A stretch of DNA of 64,000 nt from Nitrosomonadales bacterium (GCA_016177795.1 JACOUM010000008.1:62001-126000), one strand, 5' to 3'; shown: positions 51,459 to 61,335, numbered from the stretch's first letter. The notes: a model not told the origin generated them from the sequence alone. Numbers and translations: made by a program.

Positions 51459-52198
51459 TCCGCCTGCTCGCCTTGCGCGAACTGCGCAGCCTGTTTGCCA
51501 TGCCATCCACCTGGTTTGCGCTTGCCGCGCTGCAATTCATTTTTGCGTGGTTCTTTCTGGCGCGGCTGGAAGCATTTCTGGAAATCCAGCCGCAACTCGC
51601 GCAGCTTGCCAATCCGCCCGGCGTGACCATCACCGTCGCCGCGCCGATGTTCAATACGGTCGCGTTGCTGCTGATGATGCTGGTGCCGGTGTTTACCATG
51701 CGCCTGATCGCCGAAGAGCGCCGCAACCAGACGTTTGCGCTGCTGCTGTCGGCGCCGCTGTCCGGCTACCATATCGTGCTCGGCAAATTCTTCGGTCTGC
51801 TGGTTTTTCTGGCCGCGCTGATAACCGGCGTGCCGCTGATGCTCTACACTCTGGTGCTTGGCACGGCGCTCGATCACGGCCTGTTGTTGAGCAATCTGCT
51901 TGGCTTGCTGCTGCTCACTGCCAGTTATGTCGCAGTGGGCCTGTATCTCTCCGCGCTTACCAGCCAGCCGATCGCCGCTGCTATTGGCGCATTGGCGGTG
52001 CTGGTCGGGCTGTGGCTGGCCGACATCGGGGCGGCTGCGGAAGACTCACCCTGGCATTTCGTCTCGCCGCTCAATCATTTCCAGAATTTCAATGCCGGCT
52101 TGCTGGACAGCGGCGATGCCGCCTTTTTTGTATTGTTCAGCGCAGTGTTCCTGCTGCTGGCGATACGCCGCATCCACAACAACCGCATCTATGGGTGA
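51455..52198 (+). CDS. ABC-2 type permease (GldF-like)
   Basis: The 247-residue membrane protein has about six transmembrane segments, with the usual GldF/NosY spacing: a short N-terminal helix (WFALAALQFIFAWFFL), then MFNTVALLLMMLVPVFTMRLIAEERRNQTFALLLSAPLS, a typical ABC-2 permease motif. It ends LLAIRRIHNNRIYG. Start ATG 51455 overlaps the ATPase stop, and the stop overlaps the next start by 8 bases. Confidence 0.9.
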   Translation: MIRLLALRELRSLFAMPSTWFALAALQFIFAWFFLARLEAFLEIQPQLAQLANPPGVTITVAAPMFNTVALLLMMLVPVFTMRLIAEERRNQTFALLLSAPLSGYHIVLGKFFGLLVFLAALITGVPLMLYTLVLGTALDHGLLLSNLLGLLLLTASYVAVGLYLSALTSQPIAAAIGALAVLVGLWLADIGAAAEDSPWHFVSPLNHFQNFNAGLLDSGDAAFFVLFSAVFLLLAIRRIHNNRIYG

Positions 52199-53549
52199 CA
52201 CGGTGCGCAGATTCATTACCCATCCGGCGTTGCGCAACCTTCTATTCGTGCTGCTGTTGCTGGGCGCCGCATCCGCTGCGGGCTATTTGGCCGTCCGCTA
52301 TTCACTGCAGCGAGACATTACACACAATGCCAGCAACAGCCTCATGCCCGCCAGCGTGGAATTGCTTGAACAACTGGCCGGTCCGGTCAATGTCACGGTG
52401 TATGCCACCGAACGCGATGCGCGTCTCGGCGATATTCGCAAAGCCATTCGCGATTTCCTGTCGCTCTACCAGCGTTACAAGCCGGACCTCAGGCTGGTGT
52501 TCATTGACCCCGAGAAGGAAGCAGGCAAAGCCCGTGCTGCGGGCATCCAGCTCAACGGCGAGATGGTGGTCGAATATGCAGGGCGCAGCGAACACCTGAC
52601 CCAGATCAACGAGCAGACATTTACCGGCACCCTGTTGCGCCTGGCACACAGCCGCGATCAGACGGTGATGTATCTGGAAGGGCACGGCGAACGCAAGCTG
52701 GACGGCGTGGCCAACCATGATCTGGGCGAGCTGTTCGGCGCGAAGCTCAGGCAGAATGGCTTCCGCCTCAACAGCCTGAATCTGGCGCTGGCGCAGGAAG
52801 TGCCGGCCAATGTCAGCGTATTGGTGATTACCCATCCGCAGCTTGATCTCATGCCCGGCGAAACGGACAAGTTGCTGCGCTACGTCGATCGCGGCGGCAA
52901 CTTGTTGTGGCTGGTTGATGCCGAACCGCTGCGCGGGCTGGAAGCTCTCGCCGAAAAACTCGACCTGCTGCTGCCGCCCGGCATCGTGATCGACCCGACC
53001 GCTGCCGAGATGAATGCGCCCGCCACCTGGTCGCTGGGTGCCAGCTACTCACCGCATGCGGTGACGCGCAACTTCAATCTGATCACCGCTTTCCCGGAAG
53101 CGCGTTCCATCAGCTGGAACGAGAATCCGGAATGGGAACATCACATGCTGGTAGAAGTCGCCGCCCGCGGCTGGGTGAGCCGGTATCCGGCTGAAGGAAA
53201 ACCGCGCTTCGACAAGCAGCACGACACGCCCGGTCCCGCCGTTATCGCCGTGGCGATGCAACGCAGCATCAACGACCGCGAACAGCGCATCGTGGTGGTC
53301 GGCAACGGCGCCTTCCTTTCCAACAGCTTCGCCGGCAACGGCGGCAACGTGGACCTGGGAGTGAACATGGTGAACTGGCTGGCCAGCGAAGAGCATCTCA
53401 TCACCGTTCAGCCGCGCGCCGCCAGGGACAGCAATCTGGCACTCAGCCAAACACAACTGACCGTCATCAGCGCCGGTTTCCTGATTATCGTGCCGCTGCT
53501 GCTGGCGGGAGTGGGGGGGTATATCTGGTGGAAACGCCGCCGTGCCTGA
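52191..53549 (+). CDS. GldG-like ABC-associated exported domain protein
   Basis: The 452-residue protein has an N-terminal membrane anchor (LRNLLFVLLLLGAASAAGYLAV) and a large periplasmic region. This includes a GldG/ABC_transp_aux domain (NVTVYATERDARLGDIRKAIRDFLSLYQ, VMYLEGHGERKLDG, VLVITHPQLDLMPGE). A C-terminal helix (VISAGFLIIVPLLLAGVGGYIWW) and RRR tail finish it. It is the third member of the ABC operon. Role in export or envelope assembly is inferred from family. Confidence 0.88.
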   Translation: MGDTVRRFITHPALRNLLFVLLLLGAASAAGYLAVRYSLQRDITHNASNSLMPASVELLEQLAGPVNVTVYATERDARLGDIRKAIRDFLSLYQRYKPDLRLVFIDPEKEAGKARAAGIQLNGEMVVEYAGRSEHLTQINEQTFTGTLLRLAHSRDQTVMYLEGHGERKLDGVANHDLGELFGAKLRQNGFRLNSLNLALAQEVPANVSVLVITHPQLDLMPGETDKLLRYVDRGGNLLWLVDAEPLRGLEALAEKLDLLLPPGIVIDPTAAEMNAPATWSLGASYSPHAVTRNFNLITAFPEARSISWNENPEWEHHMLVEVAARGWVSRYPAEGKPRFDKQHDTPGPAVIAVAMQRSINDREQRIVVVGNGAFLSNSFAGNGGNVDLGVNMVNWLASEEHLITVQPRAARDSNLALSQTQLTVISAGFLIIVPLLLAGVGGYIWWKRRRA

Positions 53550-53550
53550 G

Positions 53551-53690
53551 AGACTGCTGCACAACTACTGCGCTTGCCGATGCGGTGTTAAAAAATGGCT
53601 CAGAATCCTCATTTAGCAATTTGTAAACTCCGGTTCTTCGCCATTTTTTGCCTTGCCTCGGCTGCGCTCGTCACGTTGTGAAACAGCCTT
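53551..53690. repeat. Dispersed nested-hairpin repeat, copy 2
   Basis: Begins 2 bases after the GldG-like stop and ends 22 bases before mutM. It aligns along its length with copy 1 at 27901-28042. The middle arms are identical: AAAAAATGGC (53590-53599) and GCCATTTTTT (53640-53649). The inner stem has changed sequence on both sides (TTTA 53612-53615, TAAA 53624-53627) but still pairs. The outer arms (CTGCTGCACAAC and GTTGTGAAACAG) pair less well than in copy 1. Confidence 0.78.
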
Positions 53691-53712
53691 TGGAATTGCT
53701 CAATTACAAAAC

Positions 53713-54528
53713 ATGCCCGAACTGCCCGAAGTAGAAATTACCCTGCGCGGCTTGGCTGCGCATCTCACCGGCCAGGCCATCGCCAAGGTTGTCATCCGCC
53801 ACGCCAGACTGCGCTGGCCGATCCCGAAAAATTTACCGAAGTTGTTGCACGGCAAAACCATCCGTGCGCTGCGCCGCCGCGCAAAATACCTGCTGGTTGA
53901 ATTCGATCACGGAACACTGATCCTGCATCTCGGCATGTCTGGCAGCCTGTGCCTCCTGCCCGCCGGAACGCCTGCAGAAAAACACGACCACTTCGATCTG
54001 GTGCTGGGCAACGGCATGCTGATGCGCTTGCGCGATCCGCGCCGCTTCGGCGCGGTGCTATGGCACAGTGGCGATGTGAATGCTCACCCGCTGCTTGCCG
54101 CACTCGGACCTGAGCCGCTGCAACCTGAATTCGACGCGGCATATCTCTACCGCACCACCCGCAACAAGACCGCCGCAATCAAGCTGGTTATCATGGATAA
54201 CCGCGTGGTCGTCGGCGTGGGCAACATCTACGCCAACGAAGCGCTGTTCCGCGCCGGCATCCGGCCGCAGCTCGCCGCCGGAAAACTCAGCCGCGAACGC
54301 TGCGCGCGATTGGTCGAGGCAATCCGCGCCACGCTCACCGAGGCCATCCGGCATGGTGGCAGCACCCTGCGCAACTTCGTGGGCAGCGACGGCAAGCCCG
54401 GTTATTTCCAACAGCATTATCGGGTGTATGGCCGCGCGGGCGAACCCTGCCGTGCCTGCGGCACACCCATCAAACAGCTACGGCAAGGGCAGCGTTCCAG
54501 CTTCTATTGCCCGAAGTGCCAACGCTAA
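53713..54528 (+). CDS. mutM: Formamidopyrimidine-DNA glycosylase
   Basis: MutM excises 8-oxoguanine and cleaves the site. The 271 residues begin MPELPEVE, where Pro2 is the nucleophile and Glu3 is catalytic. The helix-2-turn-helix carries the conserved [18 protein letters not shown], and a C-terminal zinc finger ends the protein (CRACGTPI...FYCPKCQR). The longer reading from 53653 would start in the repeat. Terminated by the hairpin at 54563. Confidence 0.97.
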   Translation: MPELPEVEITLRGLAAHLTGQAIAKVVIRHARLRWPIPKNLPKLLHGKTIRALRRRAKYLLVEFDHGTLILHLGMSGSLCLLPAGTPAEKHDHFDLVLGNGMLMRLRDPRRFGAVLWHSGDVNAHPLLAALGPEPLQPEFDAAYLYRTTRNKTAAIKLVIMDNRVVVGVGNIYANEALFRAGIRPQLAAGKLSRERCARLVEAIRATLTEAIRHGGSTLRNFVGSDGKPGYFQQHYRVYGRAGEPCRACGTPIKQLRQGQRSSFYCPKCQR

Positions 54529-54562
54529 TCCACAATGCGCCCGCCGAATCGGGAGCGCACAA

Positions 54563-54588
54563 AAGCCCGCCGTGAGAGCGGCGGGCTT
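54563..54588. terminator. Bidirectional Rho-independent terminator
   Basis: AAGCCCGCCG (54563-54572) pairs perfectly with CGGCGGGCTT (54579-54588) around TGAGAG. T-rich tracts follow on both strands. It separates convergent mutM and the ferredoxin gene. Confidence 0.93.
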
Positions 54589-54610
54589 CTTTTCCGGCAA
54601 CAAGGGGGAA

Positions 54611-54874
<264 letters not shown>

Positions 54875-54889
54875 CTAAGTTAGATCAAT

Positions 54890-55360
54890 TTAGTCTTTTT
54901 GCTGCAACTTGGCCGCTACCAAGGGTGATACAAACTTGCTGACATCGCCGCCGAAGCGCGCCACCTCGCGCACCATGGTGGCCGAAATGAAAGTGTATTG
55001 CTCCGCCGGCGTCAGAAACAGCGTTTCCATTTCGGGGTACAGATTACGGTTCATCCCCGCCAATTGAAACTCATATTCAAAATCCGACACGGCGCGCAAT
55101 CCGCGCAACACCACACGTGCCCCTTGCGCCTGCACGAAGTTCATCAGCAAGCCGTTGAAGCCTTCCACGCGCACATTGGCAAAATCCGCGAACACTTCAT
55201 GCGCCATGTCCACGCGCTCATTCAGCGTAAACAGGGTTTGCGTGCGGCTTTCCGCCACTGCCACAATGACTTCGCCGAACAGTCCGGCGGCGCGCCGTAC
55301 CACGTCTTCATGCCCGCGTGTGATGGGGTCAAACGTGCCGGGGTAGACAACTTTTATCAC
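54890..55360 (-). CDS. coaD: Phosphopantetheine adenylyltransferase
   Basis: CoaD makes dephospho-CoA from 4'-phosphopantetheine and ATP. The 156 residues include the nucleotidyltransferase motif [31 protein letters not shown] and the [10 protein letters not shown] motif. The start codon is GTG at 55360, overlapping the rsmD stop (GTGA). Confidence 0.96.
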   Translation of the reverse strand: MIKVVYPGTFDPITRGHEDVVRRAAGLFGEVIVAVAESRTQTLFTLNERVDMAHEVFADFANVRVEGFNGLLMNFVQAQGARVVLRGLRAVSDFEYEFQLAGMNRNLYPEMETLFLTPAEQYTFISATMVREVARFGGDVSKFVSPLVAAKLQQKD

Positions 55361-55863
55361 TTAACCACACTCAATAGTTGATAATGCACTTGCCCCGCCC
55401 TGCCGGATTTCATTACTTGCCAGGGCGGTGGGGCGGTTATCGCAGCGCCCGATTCGACATACATCATGCCGTTCTCGTTCAGGTGTTGCGGCAGAATTTC
55501 CAGCAGTTTGGGCAGGTAATTGCCGTGAAACGGCGGGTCCAGAAAAATCACGTCATACCGGTGTATATCGCGCGACGCAAATTCTAACCCATCTTGGCAA
55601 TAAGCGAAAATGCCGGCGCAAGACAATTTTGCAATATTGTCCCGCAGGGCGTGAAAAACCGCGGGATTTTTCTCCACCATCACCACCCGTTCCGCGCCGC
55701 GCGAAGCGGCCTCGAACCCCAGCGCGCCGCTGCCGGCGAACAAATCCAGGCAGGTGCGCCCGTGCAGCGTCTGCCCCAGCCAGTTGAACAGGGTTTCGCG
55801 CACCCGGTCCGGCGTGGGGCGCAGCCCTTCCGCATCGGGAAAGGCGATCACGCGGCTGCGCAT
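55357..55863 (-). CDS. rsmD: 16S rRNA (guanine966-N2)-methyltransferase RsmD
   Basis: RsmD methylates G966 in the 30S head. From ATG 55863 there are 168 residues with SAM-binding [18 protein letters not shown] and the catalytic DPPF. The family N-terminus (VRIIGGxxRSR) actually continues upstream of that ATG: the same frame reads [15 protein letters not shown]. No ATG, GTG or TTG lies in reach before it; ATA at 55893-55891, overlapping the end of the M16 gene, is one candidate rare start. The annotated start is therefore probably too short by about ten residues. Confidence 0.93.
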   Translation of the reverse strand: MRSRVIAFPDAEGLRPTPDRVRETLFNWLGQTLHGRTCLDLFAGSGALGFEAASRGAERVVMVEKNPAVFHALRDNIAKLSCAGIFAYCQDGLEFASRDIHRYDVIFLDPPFHGNYLPKLLEILPQHLNENGMMYVESGAAITAPPPWQVMKSGRAGQVHYQLLSVVK

Positions 55864-55889
55864 CTCGCCGCCGATGATCCTGACCTTGT

Positions 55890-57206
55890 TTATTTTGCGG
55901 TTTCCCCGGGTGCGCCGACGATCACGGTCGCCATTGCCTGCGGATCGATGCGGCGCGCGAACGCATCGCGGATCTGCGCCACGCTGACCTGCTCGACCTT
56001 GCGCGTGAAATCGTCCAGATAAGTCAGCGGCAAATCATGGAAACCGATGATGCTCAGGTAATCGATGATCTTGCGGTTGCTGTCGATGCGCAGCGGAAAA
56101 CCGCCGACGATGTTCTGCCTGGCGGCGATCAGTTCCTTTTCCGTCGGGCCGTTGGCGATAAATTTTGCGAGCGTGTCGCGCACCAGCTGCAGCGCTTCGT
56201 CGGCCTGCTCCTTCTTGGTCTGCAGGCCGATCTGGAACGCGCCCGGCTGTTTCAGCGGCATGAAGTAGCTGTAGACGCTGTAAGCCATGCCACGTTTTTC
56301 GCGCACCTCGTTCATCAGGCGCGACACGAAGCCGCCACCGCCAAGAATGTGGTTGCCGACATACAGCGGGAAATAATCCGGGTCGTTGCGCGACATGCCC
56401 GGTGCCCCGATCAGGATATGGCTCTGGCTGGCAGGGTGGGCGATGCGCTGCTCGCTGGCGGAAATGCGCATCGTTACACTGGGCAGCGCGGCAGGCGCAT
56501 CCCCCGCAGGCAATTTTTCGGTGAGTTGCTGCGCAATCACCTCGGCCTGACTGCGCGACACGTCGCCCATGATGGCCACAACTGCGGTGCTGGCCCGGTA
56601 GTGCGCGGCATGGAAAGCGCGCAGGTCCTGCGCGGTAATTTTCTCTACGCTGGCTACTTCACCGGAAACCGGAAAACCGTAAGGATGCGTGCCGTACAAG
56701 GCTTTCTGGAATGCCTTGTCGGCGATGCTTTCCGGCTTGGTCTCGTCCTCTTTCAGCGAGGCGATCAACCGTACCTTTTCGCGCGCCAGTATTTCCTCCG
56801 GGAACAGCGGATGCTGCAGCACGCGCGCCATGATATCCAGCGCCTGGTCACGTTCCGCAGAACTGCTCAGGGTGCGCAGCGACACACTGGCTCTGTCCGG
56901 GTCAAAACCGCCGCCAAATTGCGCGCCGATATCCGCCATGCCGCGCGCAATGTCGTCCTCGCTCAGCCCTTCCGCCCCGAGATCGAGCAGATGGTGAGTC
57001 AGCCCCGCCACCCCGGATTTGTCGGCGCTATCGAAGCTGCTGCCGGCCGGAATGCTGACCGATACATCCAGCATCGGAATGTCGTGATTTTCTACGAACA
57101 GCACCTTCGCACCGCTGGTACTCTGCCAGTGCTGGATGTTGGGAGTGGCAGAAGCGGCTGTCGCGACGCAGCACAACGCCGCCAGTAAGAGTGACTTAAT
57201 GGGCAT
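55890..57206 (-). CDS. M16 peptidase-like protein, inactive subunit type
   Basis: This 438-residue exported protein (signal peptide SLLLAALCCVATAASA) has the M16 insulinase fold. At the place of the zinc motif HxxEH it reads GLTHHLLDLGAEG, so the metal site is lost. The C-terminal half keeps GGGGFVSRLMNEVREKRGMAYSVYS, the Arg/Tyr substrate-binding pair. Such inactive partners form heterodimers with an active M16 subunit, here the gene it overlaps by 11 bases. Likely periplasmic. Confidence 0.92.
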   Translation of the reverse strand: MPIKSLLLAALCCVATAASATPNIQHWQSTSGAKVLFVENHDIPMLDVSVSIPAGSSFDSADKSGVAGLTHHLLDLGAEGLSEDDIARGMADIGAQFGGGFDPDRASVSLRTLSSSAERDQALDIMARVLQHPLFPEEILAREKVRLIASLKEDETKPESIADKAFQKALYGTHPYGFPVSGEVASVEKITAQDLRAFHAAHYRASTAVVAIMGDVSRSQAEVIAQQLTEKLPAGDAPAALPSVTMRISASEQRIAHPASQSHILIGAPGMSRNDPDYFPLYVGNHILGGGGFVSRLMNEVREKRGMAYSVYSYFMPLKQPGAFQIGLQTKKEQADEALQLVRDTLAKFIANGPTEKELIAARQNIVGGFPLRIDSNRKIIDYLSIIGFHDLPLTYLDDFTRKVEQVSVAQIRDAFARRIDPQAMATVIVGAPGETAK

Positions 57207-58557
57207 GTGCGGCTCCTTGTGGCGCTTTCGGTTTGCCGGAGAGCGGCTGCGGATCGAGCACGGCGACAGTGAGGTTGTCCTCCTGCAAGAATTCCTCAGC
57301 GACTTGGCGCACCTGCTCGGCGTTAACCGCCTGCAACTTCTCCAGCATCAGCGGGAGGGCTTGATAGCCAAGTCCGATACTTTCCATTTGCCCGATCTGC
57401 ATTGCCTGGTAAAACAGCGAGTCGAGCTTGTATACCTCACCCGCCGTGACCTGTGCCTTGACACGCTGCAACTCTTCCTCGCTCACGCCGTCCTTGACGA
57501 GCAGCGCGATTTCCTGGCGTAGCGCCGCTTCGACATCGTTCACAGTCCGGCCTTCGCTGGGTGTGGCTTCGAGAGTGAACAGGCTGGGTCCGCGCGAAGT
57601 GGCGTGATAGCCCGCCCCCGCCCCGCTGGCGACCTGCTGTTCGCGGACCAGATGCTTGTTCAGGCGCGCCGATTCGTTGCCGTCCAGTACGCCGGCCAGT
57701 ATCTGCAAGGCATAAGGCTTCCAGTCTTGCTCCGGATCGCGGATTACCGGCGTGTGATAACTCATTACCAAATGTGGCAATTCGGCAGGCGCCTTGACCA
57801 CAATGCGCTTGATACCAACTTGTTTTGGTTCGACAAAATTGCGTGGTGCGGGCACCGCGTGCTTGGGGATGGCACCATAGTAGCGCTGCGCCAAAGCAAA
57901 AACCTCATCCGCCTTGACGTCGCCCGCGATGACCAGCGTGGCGTTGTTTGGCGCGTACCAGCGCTTGTACCACGCCCTGGCATCGCCCACCGTGAGCGAT
58001 TCCAGATCGTTCATCCAGCCGATGATCGGATGCTGGTAGGGGTGCTGCTGATAAACCGTCGCCGTCATTTTTTCATACAGCAGTGCACGCGCCTCATCGT
58101 CGGTACGCAGCCGGCGTTCCTCCATGACCACCTTGATTTCCTTTGCAAAATCGGCGGCGGTGAGATTCAGGTTGTGCATCCGGTCGGATTCCAGCTGCAT
58201 CGCCAGCGGCAGTTTTGACTTGTGCAGTTGCTGGAAATAGGCGGTGTAGTCGTAGCTGGTAAAGGCATTCTCGCGCCCCCCCGCTGCCGCGATGCGCCTG
58301 GAAAACTGGCCCGCCGGCACGGTCTTGGTGCCCTTGAACATCAAATGCTCCAGCACATGCGCGATGCCGGTCACGCCGGTGCGTTCGTCCATACTGCCCG
58401 CCTTGTACCAGATTTGCTGCACCACCACCGGCGCGCGGTGATCTTCCTTGACGATGACCTTCAGGCCATTCGCCAGCGTGCGCTCGAACACTTCTGCCTG
58501 TACTGCTGCCGGCGCGCTTCCCAGCAACAGCGCGACGCAAAACAAAAAAATTCTCAT
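57196..58557 (-). CDS. Periplasmic M16 zinc metallopeptidase, active subunit
   Basis: This 453-residue exported protease has a signal peptide (IFLFCVALLLGSAPAAVQA) and the active M16 motif HVLEH at 67-71. The third ligand Glu and its partner lie at 146-147 (VVMEERR). It probably pairs with the downstream inactive homologue to degrade peptides in the periplasm. The C-terminus is His-rich (AHAH). It diverges from ftsY, in the arrangement common to betaproteobacteria. Specificity is unknown. Confidence 0.94.
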   Translation of the reverse strand: MRIFLFCVALLLGSAPAAVQAEVFERTLANGLKVIVKEDHRAPVVVQQIWYKAGSMDERTGVTGIAHVLEHLMFKGTKTVPAGQFSRRIAAAGGRENAFTSYDYTAYFQQLHKSKLPLAMQLESDRMHNLNLTAADFAKEIKVVMEERRLRTDDEARALLYEKMTATVYQQHPYQHPIIGWMNDLESLTVGDARAWYKRWYAPNNATLVIAGDVKADEVFALAQRYYGAIPKHAVPAPRNFVEPKQVGIKRIVVKAPAELPHLVMSYHTPVIRDPEQDWKPYALQILAGVLDGNESARLNKHLVREQQVASGAGAGYHATSRGPSLFTLEATPSEGRTVNDVEAALRQEIALLVKDGVSEEELQRVKAQVTAGEVYKLDSLFYQAMQIGQMESIGLGYQALPLMLEKLQAVNAEQVRQVAEEFLQEDNLTVAVLDPQPLSGKPKAPQGAAHAH

Positions 58558-58600
58558 CTACCTAGCCCTGTAACATGTAATCGGCATAAAATAACAACGC

Positions 58601-58623
58601 CAGCCACATCGTATATGTGGCTG
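58601..58623 (+). promoter_or_regulatory. Hairpin in the ftsY leader
   Basis: CAGCCACAT and ATGTGGCTG form a perfect 9-bp stem with loop CGTAT, 49 bases before the ftsY ATG. There is no T-run, so it is not a good terminator. It may affect ftsY mRNA or be a symmetric operator between the divergent genes. Confidence 0.4.
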
Positions 58624-58671
58624 CTTTGTCCGTATTATGCCCCATTTCCCTGCGACCAGAATGTATCCGGT

Positions 58672-59631
58672 ATGTTCAGTTTCCTGAAAAAAAGTTCACC
58701 CGAAGCGCCGGATGAGAAAGTCGGCACTGGCTGGGTTGCGCGCCTGAAGTCCGGCCTGGCGCGCACCGGCGGCCAGCTGACCGGCCTGTTCGCCAGCGGC
58801 GGGAAAATCGACGACGACCTCTATGAGGAACTGGAGACGATTCTGATTACCGCCGATGTCGGCATGGATGCGACCAGTGCGCTGCTCGCCGATCTGCGCT
58901 ATTACGTCAGGGAGCATCGCCTGAGCGAAGCGGCCGAGCTCCGGGAGGCGCTCGCGCACTGCCTGCTCAAGCTGCTCAAGCCGCTCGCACAACCGCTGCA
59001 GGCCGATGCGCACAAGCCGTTCGTCATCATGATGTGCGGCGTGAACGGTGCGGGCAAGACCACCTCGATCGGCAAGCTGGCGAAGTACCTGCAAACGCAA
59101 GGATTGTCGGTGCTGCTGGCGGCGGGGGATACCTTTCGCGCAGCGGCGCGCGAACAGTTGATGACCTGGGGCGAGCGCAACAACGTGACGGTCATCGCGC
59201 AGCAGAGCGGTGATGCCGCCGCGGTAATTTTTGATGCCGTGCAATCCGCGCAGGCGCGCAGGATTGACGTGGTGCTGGCCGATACCGCAGGGCGCCTGAC
59301 CACGCAGGCGCATCTGATGGAGGAAATCAAAAAGGTGAAGCGCGTCATCGCCAAGGTGCTGCCCGATGCGCCGCATGAAGTGTTGCTGGTGCTGGACGCC
59401 AACACCGGACAGAACGCGCTTTCCCAGGTCAAGGCATTCGATCAGGCGCTCGGCGTGACCGGGCTGATCCTGACCAAGCTGGACGGCACCGCCAAGGGCG
59501 GCGTGATCGCCGCCATCGCCCGGGCGCACCCGATTCCGGTGCGCTTCATTGGCGTGGGTGAAGGACTGGACGACCTGCGCCCGTTCGTCGCGGAGGATTT
59601 TGTCGCGGCGTTGCTGGGGTTCGACGAATGA
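58672..59631 (+). CDS. ftsY: Signal recognition particle receptor FtsY
   Basis: FtsY docks SRP-ribosome complexes at the membrane. The 319 residues have a short N-terminal A domain, then the N domain helical bundle and the GTPase G domain with [31 protein letters not shown] and [10 protein letters not shown]. The long acidic A region of E. coli is missing, which is normal for many betaproteobacteria. ATG at 58672 starts MFSFLKKSS; the earlier in-frame region belongs to the antisense of the M16 gene. Upstream of ftsE and ftsX. Confidence 0.97.
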   Translation: MFSFLKKSSPEAPDEKVGTGWVARLKSGLARTGGQLTGLFASGGKIDDDLYEELETILITADVGMDATSALLADLRYYVREHRLSEAAELREALAHCLLKLLKPLAQPLQADAHKPFVIMMCGVNGAGKTTSIGKLAKYLQTQGLSVLLAAGDTFRAAAREQLMTWGERNNVTVIAQQSGDAAAVIFDAVQSAQARRIDVVLADTAGRLTTQAHLMEEIKKVKRVIAKVLPDAPHEVLLVLDANTGQNALSQVKAFDQALGVTGLILTKLDGTAKGGVIAAIARAHPIPVRFIGVGEGLDDLRPFVAEDFVAALLGFDE

Positions 59632-59690
59632 TTTTGAGAACTATAATTGGCGATACCTGTTGTTTTTATTCGGGGCATCGCGTTGTTTAT

Positions 59691-59747
59691 GTAGGTGCGA
59701 ATTTATTCGCACTTAATTTGTGTGCGTGCGAATGAATTCGCACCTAC
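59691..59747. repeat. REP-like 22-bp inverted repeat before ftsE
   Basis: Arms 59691-59712 and 59726-59747 are inverted copies with one mismatch; each arm itself contains GTGCGAAT-type text that is partly self-complementary. This is the form of a dispersed extragenic palindrome. It lies between ftsY and ftsE, 25 bases before the ftsE start. Confidence 0.75.
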
Positions 59748-59772
59748 CAAGTCGTCGTCTGCGCTTCTACAG

Positions 59773-60423
59773 ATGATCTCGTTTACTCAAGTCCACAAAC
59801 GCTACCCCGGCGGCTACGAGGCGCTGAAGGGCATTTCGTTCGACATCGCCGAGGGCGAGATGGTGTTCCTCACCGGGCATTCCGGCGCGGGCAAGAGCAC
59901 GCTGCTCAAGCTGATTGCCGCAATCGAGCGCCCCAATTCCGGCAGCGTGCTGGTGAACAGCCAGAATGTCGGTGCGCTCAGCGGCGGCGCATTGCCCTAT
60001 CTGCGCCGCAACCTCGGCATCATCTTTCAGGACCATAAACTGCTGTTCGATCGCAGCGTATTCGACAATGTGCTGCTGCCGCTGCAAATTTGCGGCTTCG
60101 ACCACCGCGAGAGCGGCAAACGGGTGCGCGCCGCGCTGGACAAGGTTGGCCTGCTCAAGCGCGAAAAAACCAATCCCATCGCGTTGTCCGGCGGCGAGCG
60201 GCAACGCCTGTGCATCGCGCGCGCCATCGTCAACCGTCCGGCCATCCTGCTGGCCGACGAGCCGACCGGCAATCTGGATGCGGCCTATGCCCAGGAGATC
60301 ATGGCGATCTTCAAATCCTTTCACCAGGTCGGCGTTACCTTGCTGATCTCCACCCATGATGTCAGCGTGCTGCAGGACAGCGGCGTGCGCAGGCTCACGC
60401 TGAAAGAGGGTGTGCTGCAATGA
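59773..60423 (+). CDS. ftsE: Cell division ATP-binding protein FtsE
   Basis: FtsE with FtsX controls peptidoglycan hydrolases at the septum. ATG at 59773 gives 216 residues beginning MISFTQVHKRYPGG with Walker A GHSGAGKST, signature LSGGERQR and Walker B ILLADEPTGNLD. The upstream in-frame extension comes from the repeat. It overlaps ftsX by 4 bases. Confidence 0.97.
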   Translation: MISFTQVHKRYPGGYEALKGISFDIAEGEMVFLTGHSGAGKSTLLKLIAAIERPNSGSVLVNSQNVGALSGGALPYLRRNLGIIFQDHKLLFDRSVFDNVLLPLQICGFDHRESGKRVRAALDKVGLLKREKTNPIALSGGERQRLCIARAIVNRPAILLADEPTGNLDAAYAQEIMAIFKSFHQVGVTLLISTHDVSVLQDSGVRRLTLKEGVLQ

Positions 60424-61328
60424 CGCGCGCCCTGGCACTGCACCTCGGTGTGCTGCGCGCCGCGCTGCGCCGCATGTTCGCCTCGAAACTGGGCGGGCTG
60501 CTCAACATTCTGGTCATCGGTATCGCGCTCAGCCTGCCCGCCGGCATGTACGCGCTGCTGCAGAATGCGCAGGGGCTGGTCGCGCAGCTTTCCGGCACGC
60601 CGCAAATCAGCCTGTTCCTGGCGACGGATGCGCAAGCGGATGACATCGACGCGTTGCGCAAACAGCTCGCCGCCCATCCCGCCGTCCACGGCGCCGAATT
60701 CGTTGCGCGCGAGCGGGCGCTGGAACAGCTCAAACAAAGCACCGGTCTGGCCGATGTGATCGTCGGGCTGGAAAAGAATCCGCTGCCTGATGCCTTTGTC
60801 GTCTCGCCGAAACAGGGCAACGCGCAAGCGCTGGACATATTGCGCGGCGAACTGGCGCAACTGCCCGGAGTCGAACTGGCGCAACTCGATTCGGCATGGG
60901 CCTACAAGCTGGAAGCGCTGCTCGAGTTCGGTCACCTTGCCGTGCTGATCCTCGCCGTTCTGCTCAGTCTCGCGCTGGTTGCCGTCACCTTCAACACCAT
61001 TCGCCTGCAGATCCTCACGCAGCGCGACGAGATCGAGGTGTCCAGACTGATCGGCGCGACCGACGGCTTCATCCGCCGCCCGTTTCTGTATTTCGGCGCG
61101 ATGCAGGGCTTGCTTGGCGGTATCATGGCATGGGCCATCGTTACTGCCAGCCTGCTGCTGCTCAACCGCCCGCTGGGCGAGTTGTCGCAACTCTATGCCA
61201 GCCAGTTTGTGCTGCACCCGCTTTCCTTCGGCGACAGCCTGTCGCTGCTGCTGTTTTCGCTCTATCTGGGCTGGCTGGGAGCGTGGCTGTCAGTGGCGCG
61301 CCACCTGTCGCAGATCGAGCCGCGCTGA
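60420..61328 (+). CDS. ftsX: Cell division protein FtsX
   Basis: This membrane partner of FtsE has 302 residues: a cytoplasmic N-terminus, a first membrane helix, and a large periplasmic loop (about 45-160) that contacts hydrolase activators. Three C-terminal helices include LAVLILAVLLSLALVAVTFNTIRLQI. Motifs VSRLIGATDGFIRRPFLYFG match FtsX. It converges with DUF2288 with only 7 bases between and no terminator in view. Confidence 0.96.
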   Translation: MTRALALHLGVLRAALRRMFASKLGGLLNILVIGIALSLPAGMYALLQNAQGLVAQLSGTPQISLFLATDAQADDIDALRKQLAAHPAVHGAEFVARERALEQLKQSTGLADVIVGLEKNPLPDAFVVSPKQGNAQALDILRGELAQLPGVELAQLDSAWAYKLEALLEFGHLAVLILAVLLSLALVAVTFNTIRLQILTQRDEIEVSRLIGATDGFIRRPFLYFGAMQGLLGGIMAWAIVTASLLLLNRPLGELSQLYASQFVLHPLSFGDSLSLLLFSLYLGWLGAWLSVARHLSQIEPR

Positions 61329-61335
61329 CGGTTCA

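Noticed and set aside
51397..52599. 400-codon plus frame across the ABC permease and GldG-like gene
   Set aside because: It is in a different frame from both real genes and has no membrane pattern.
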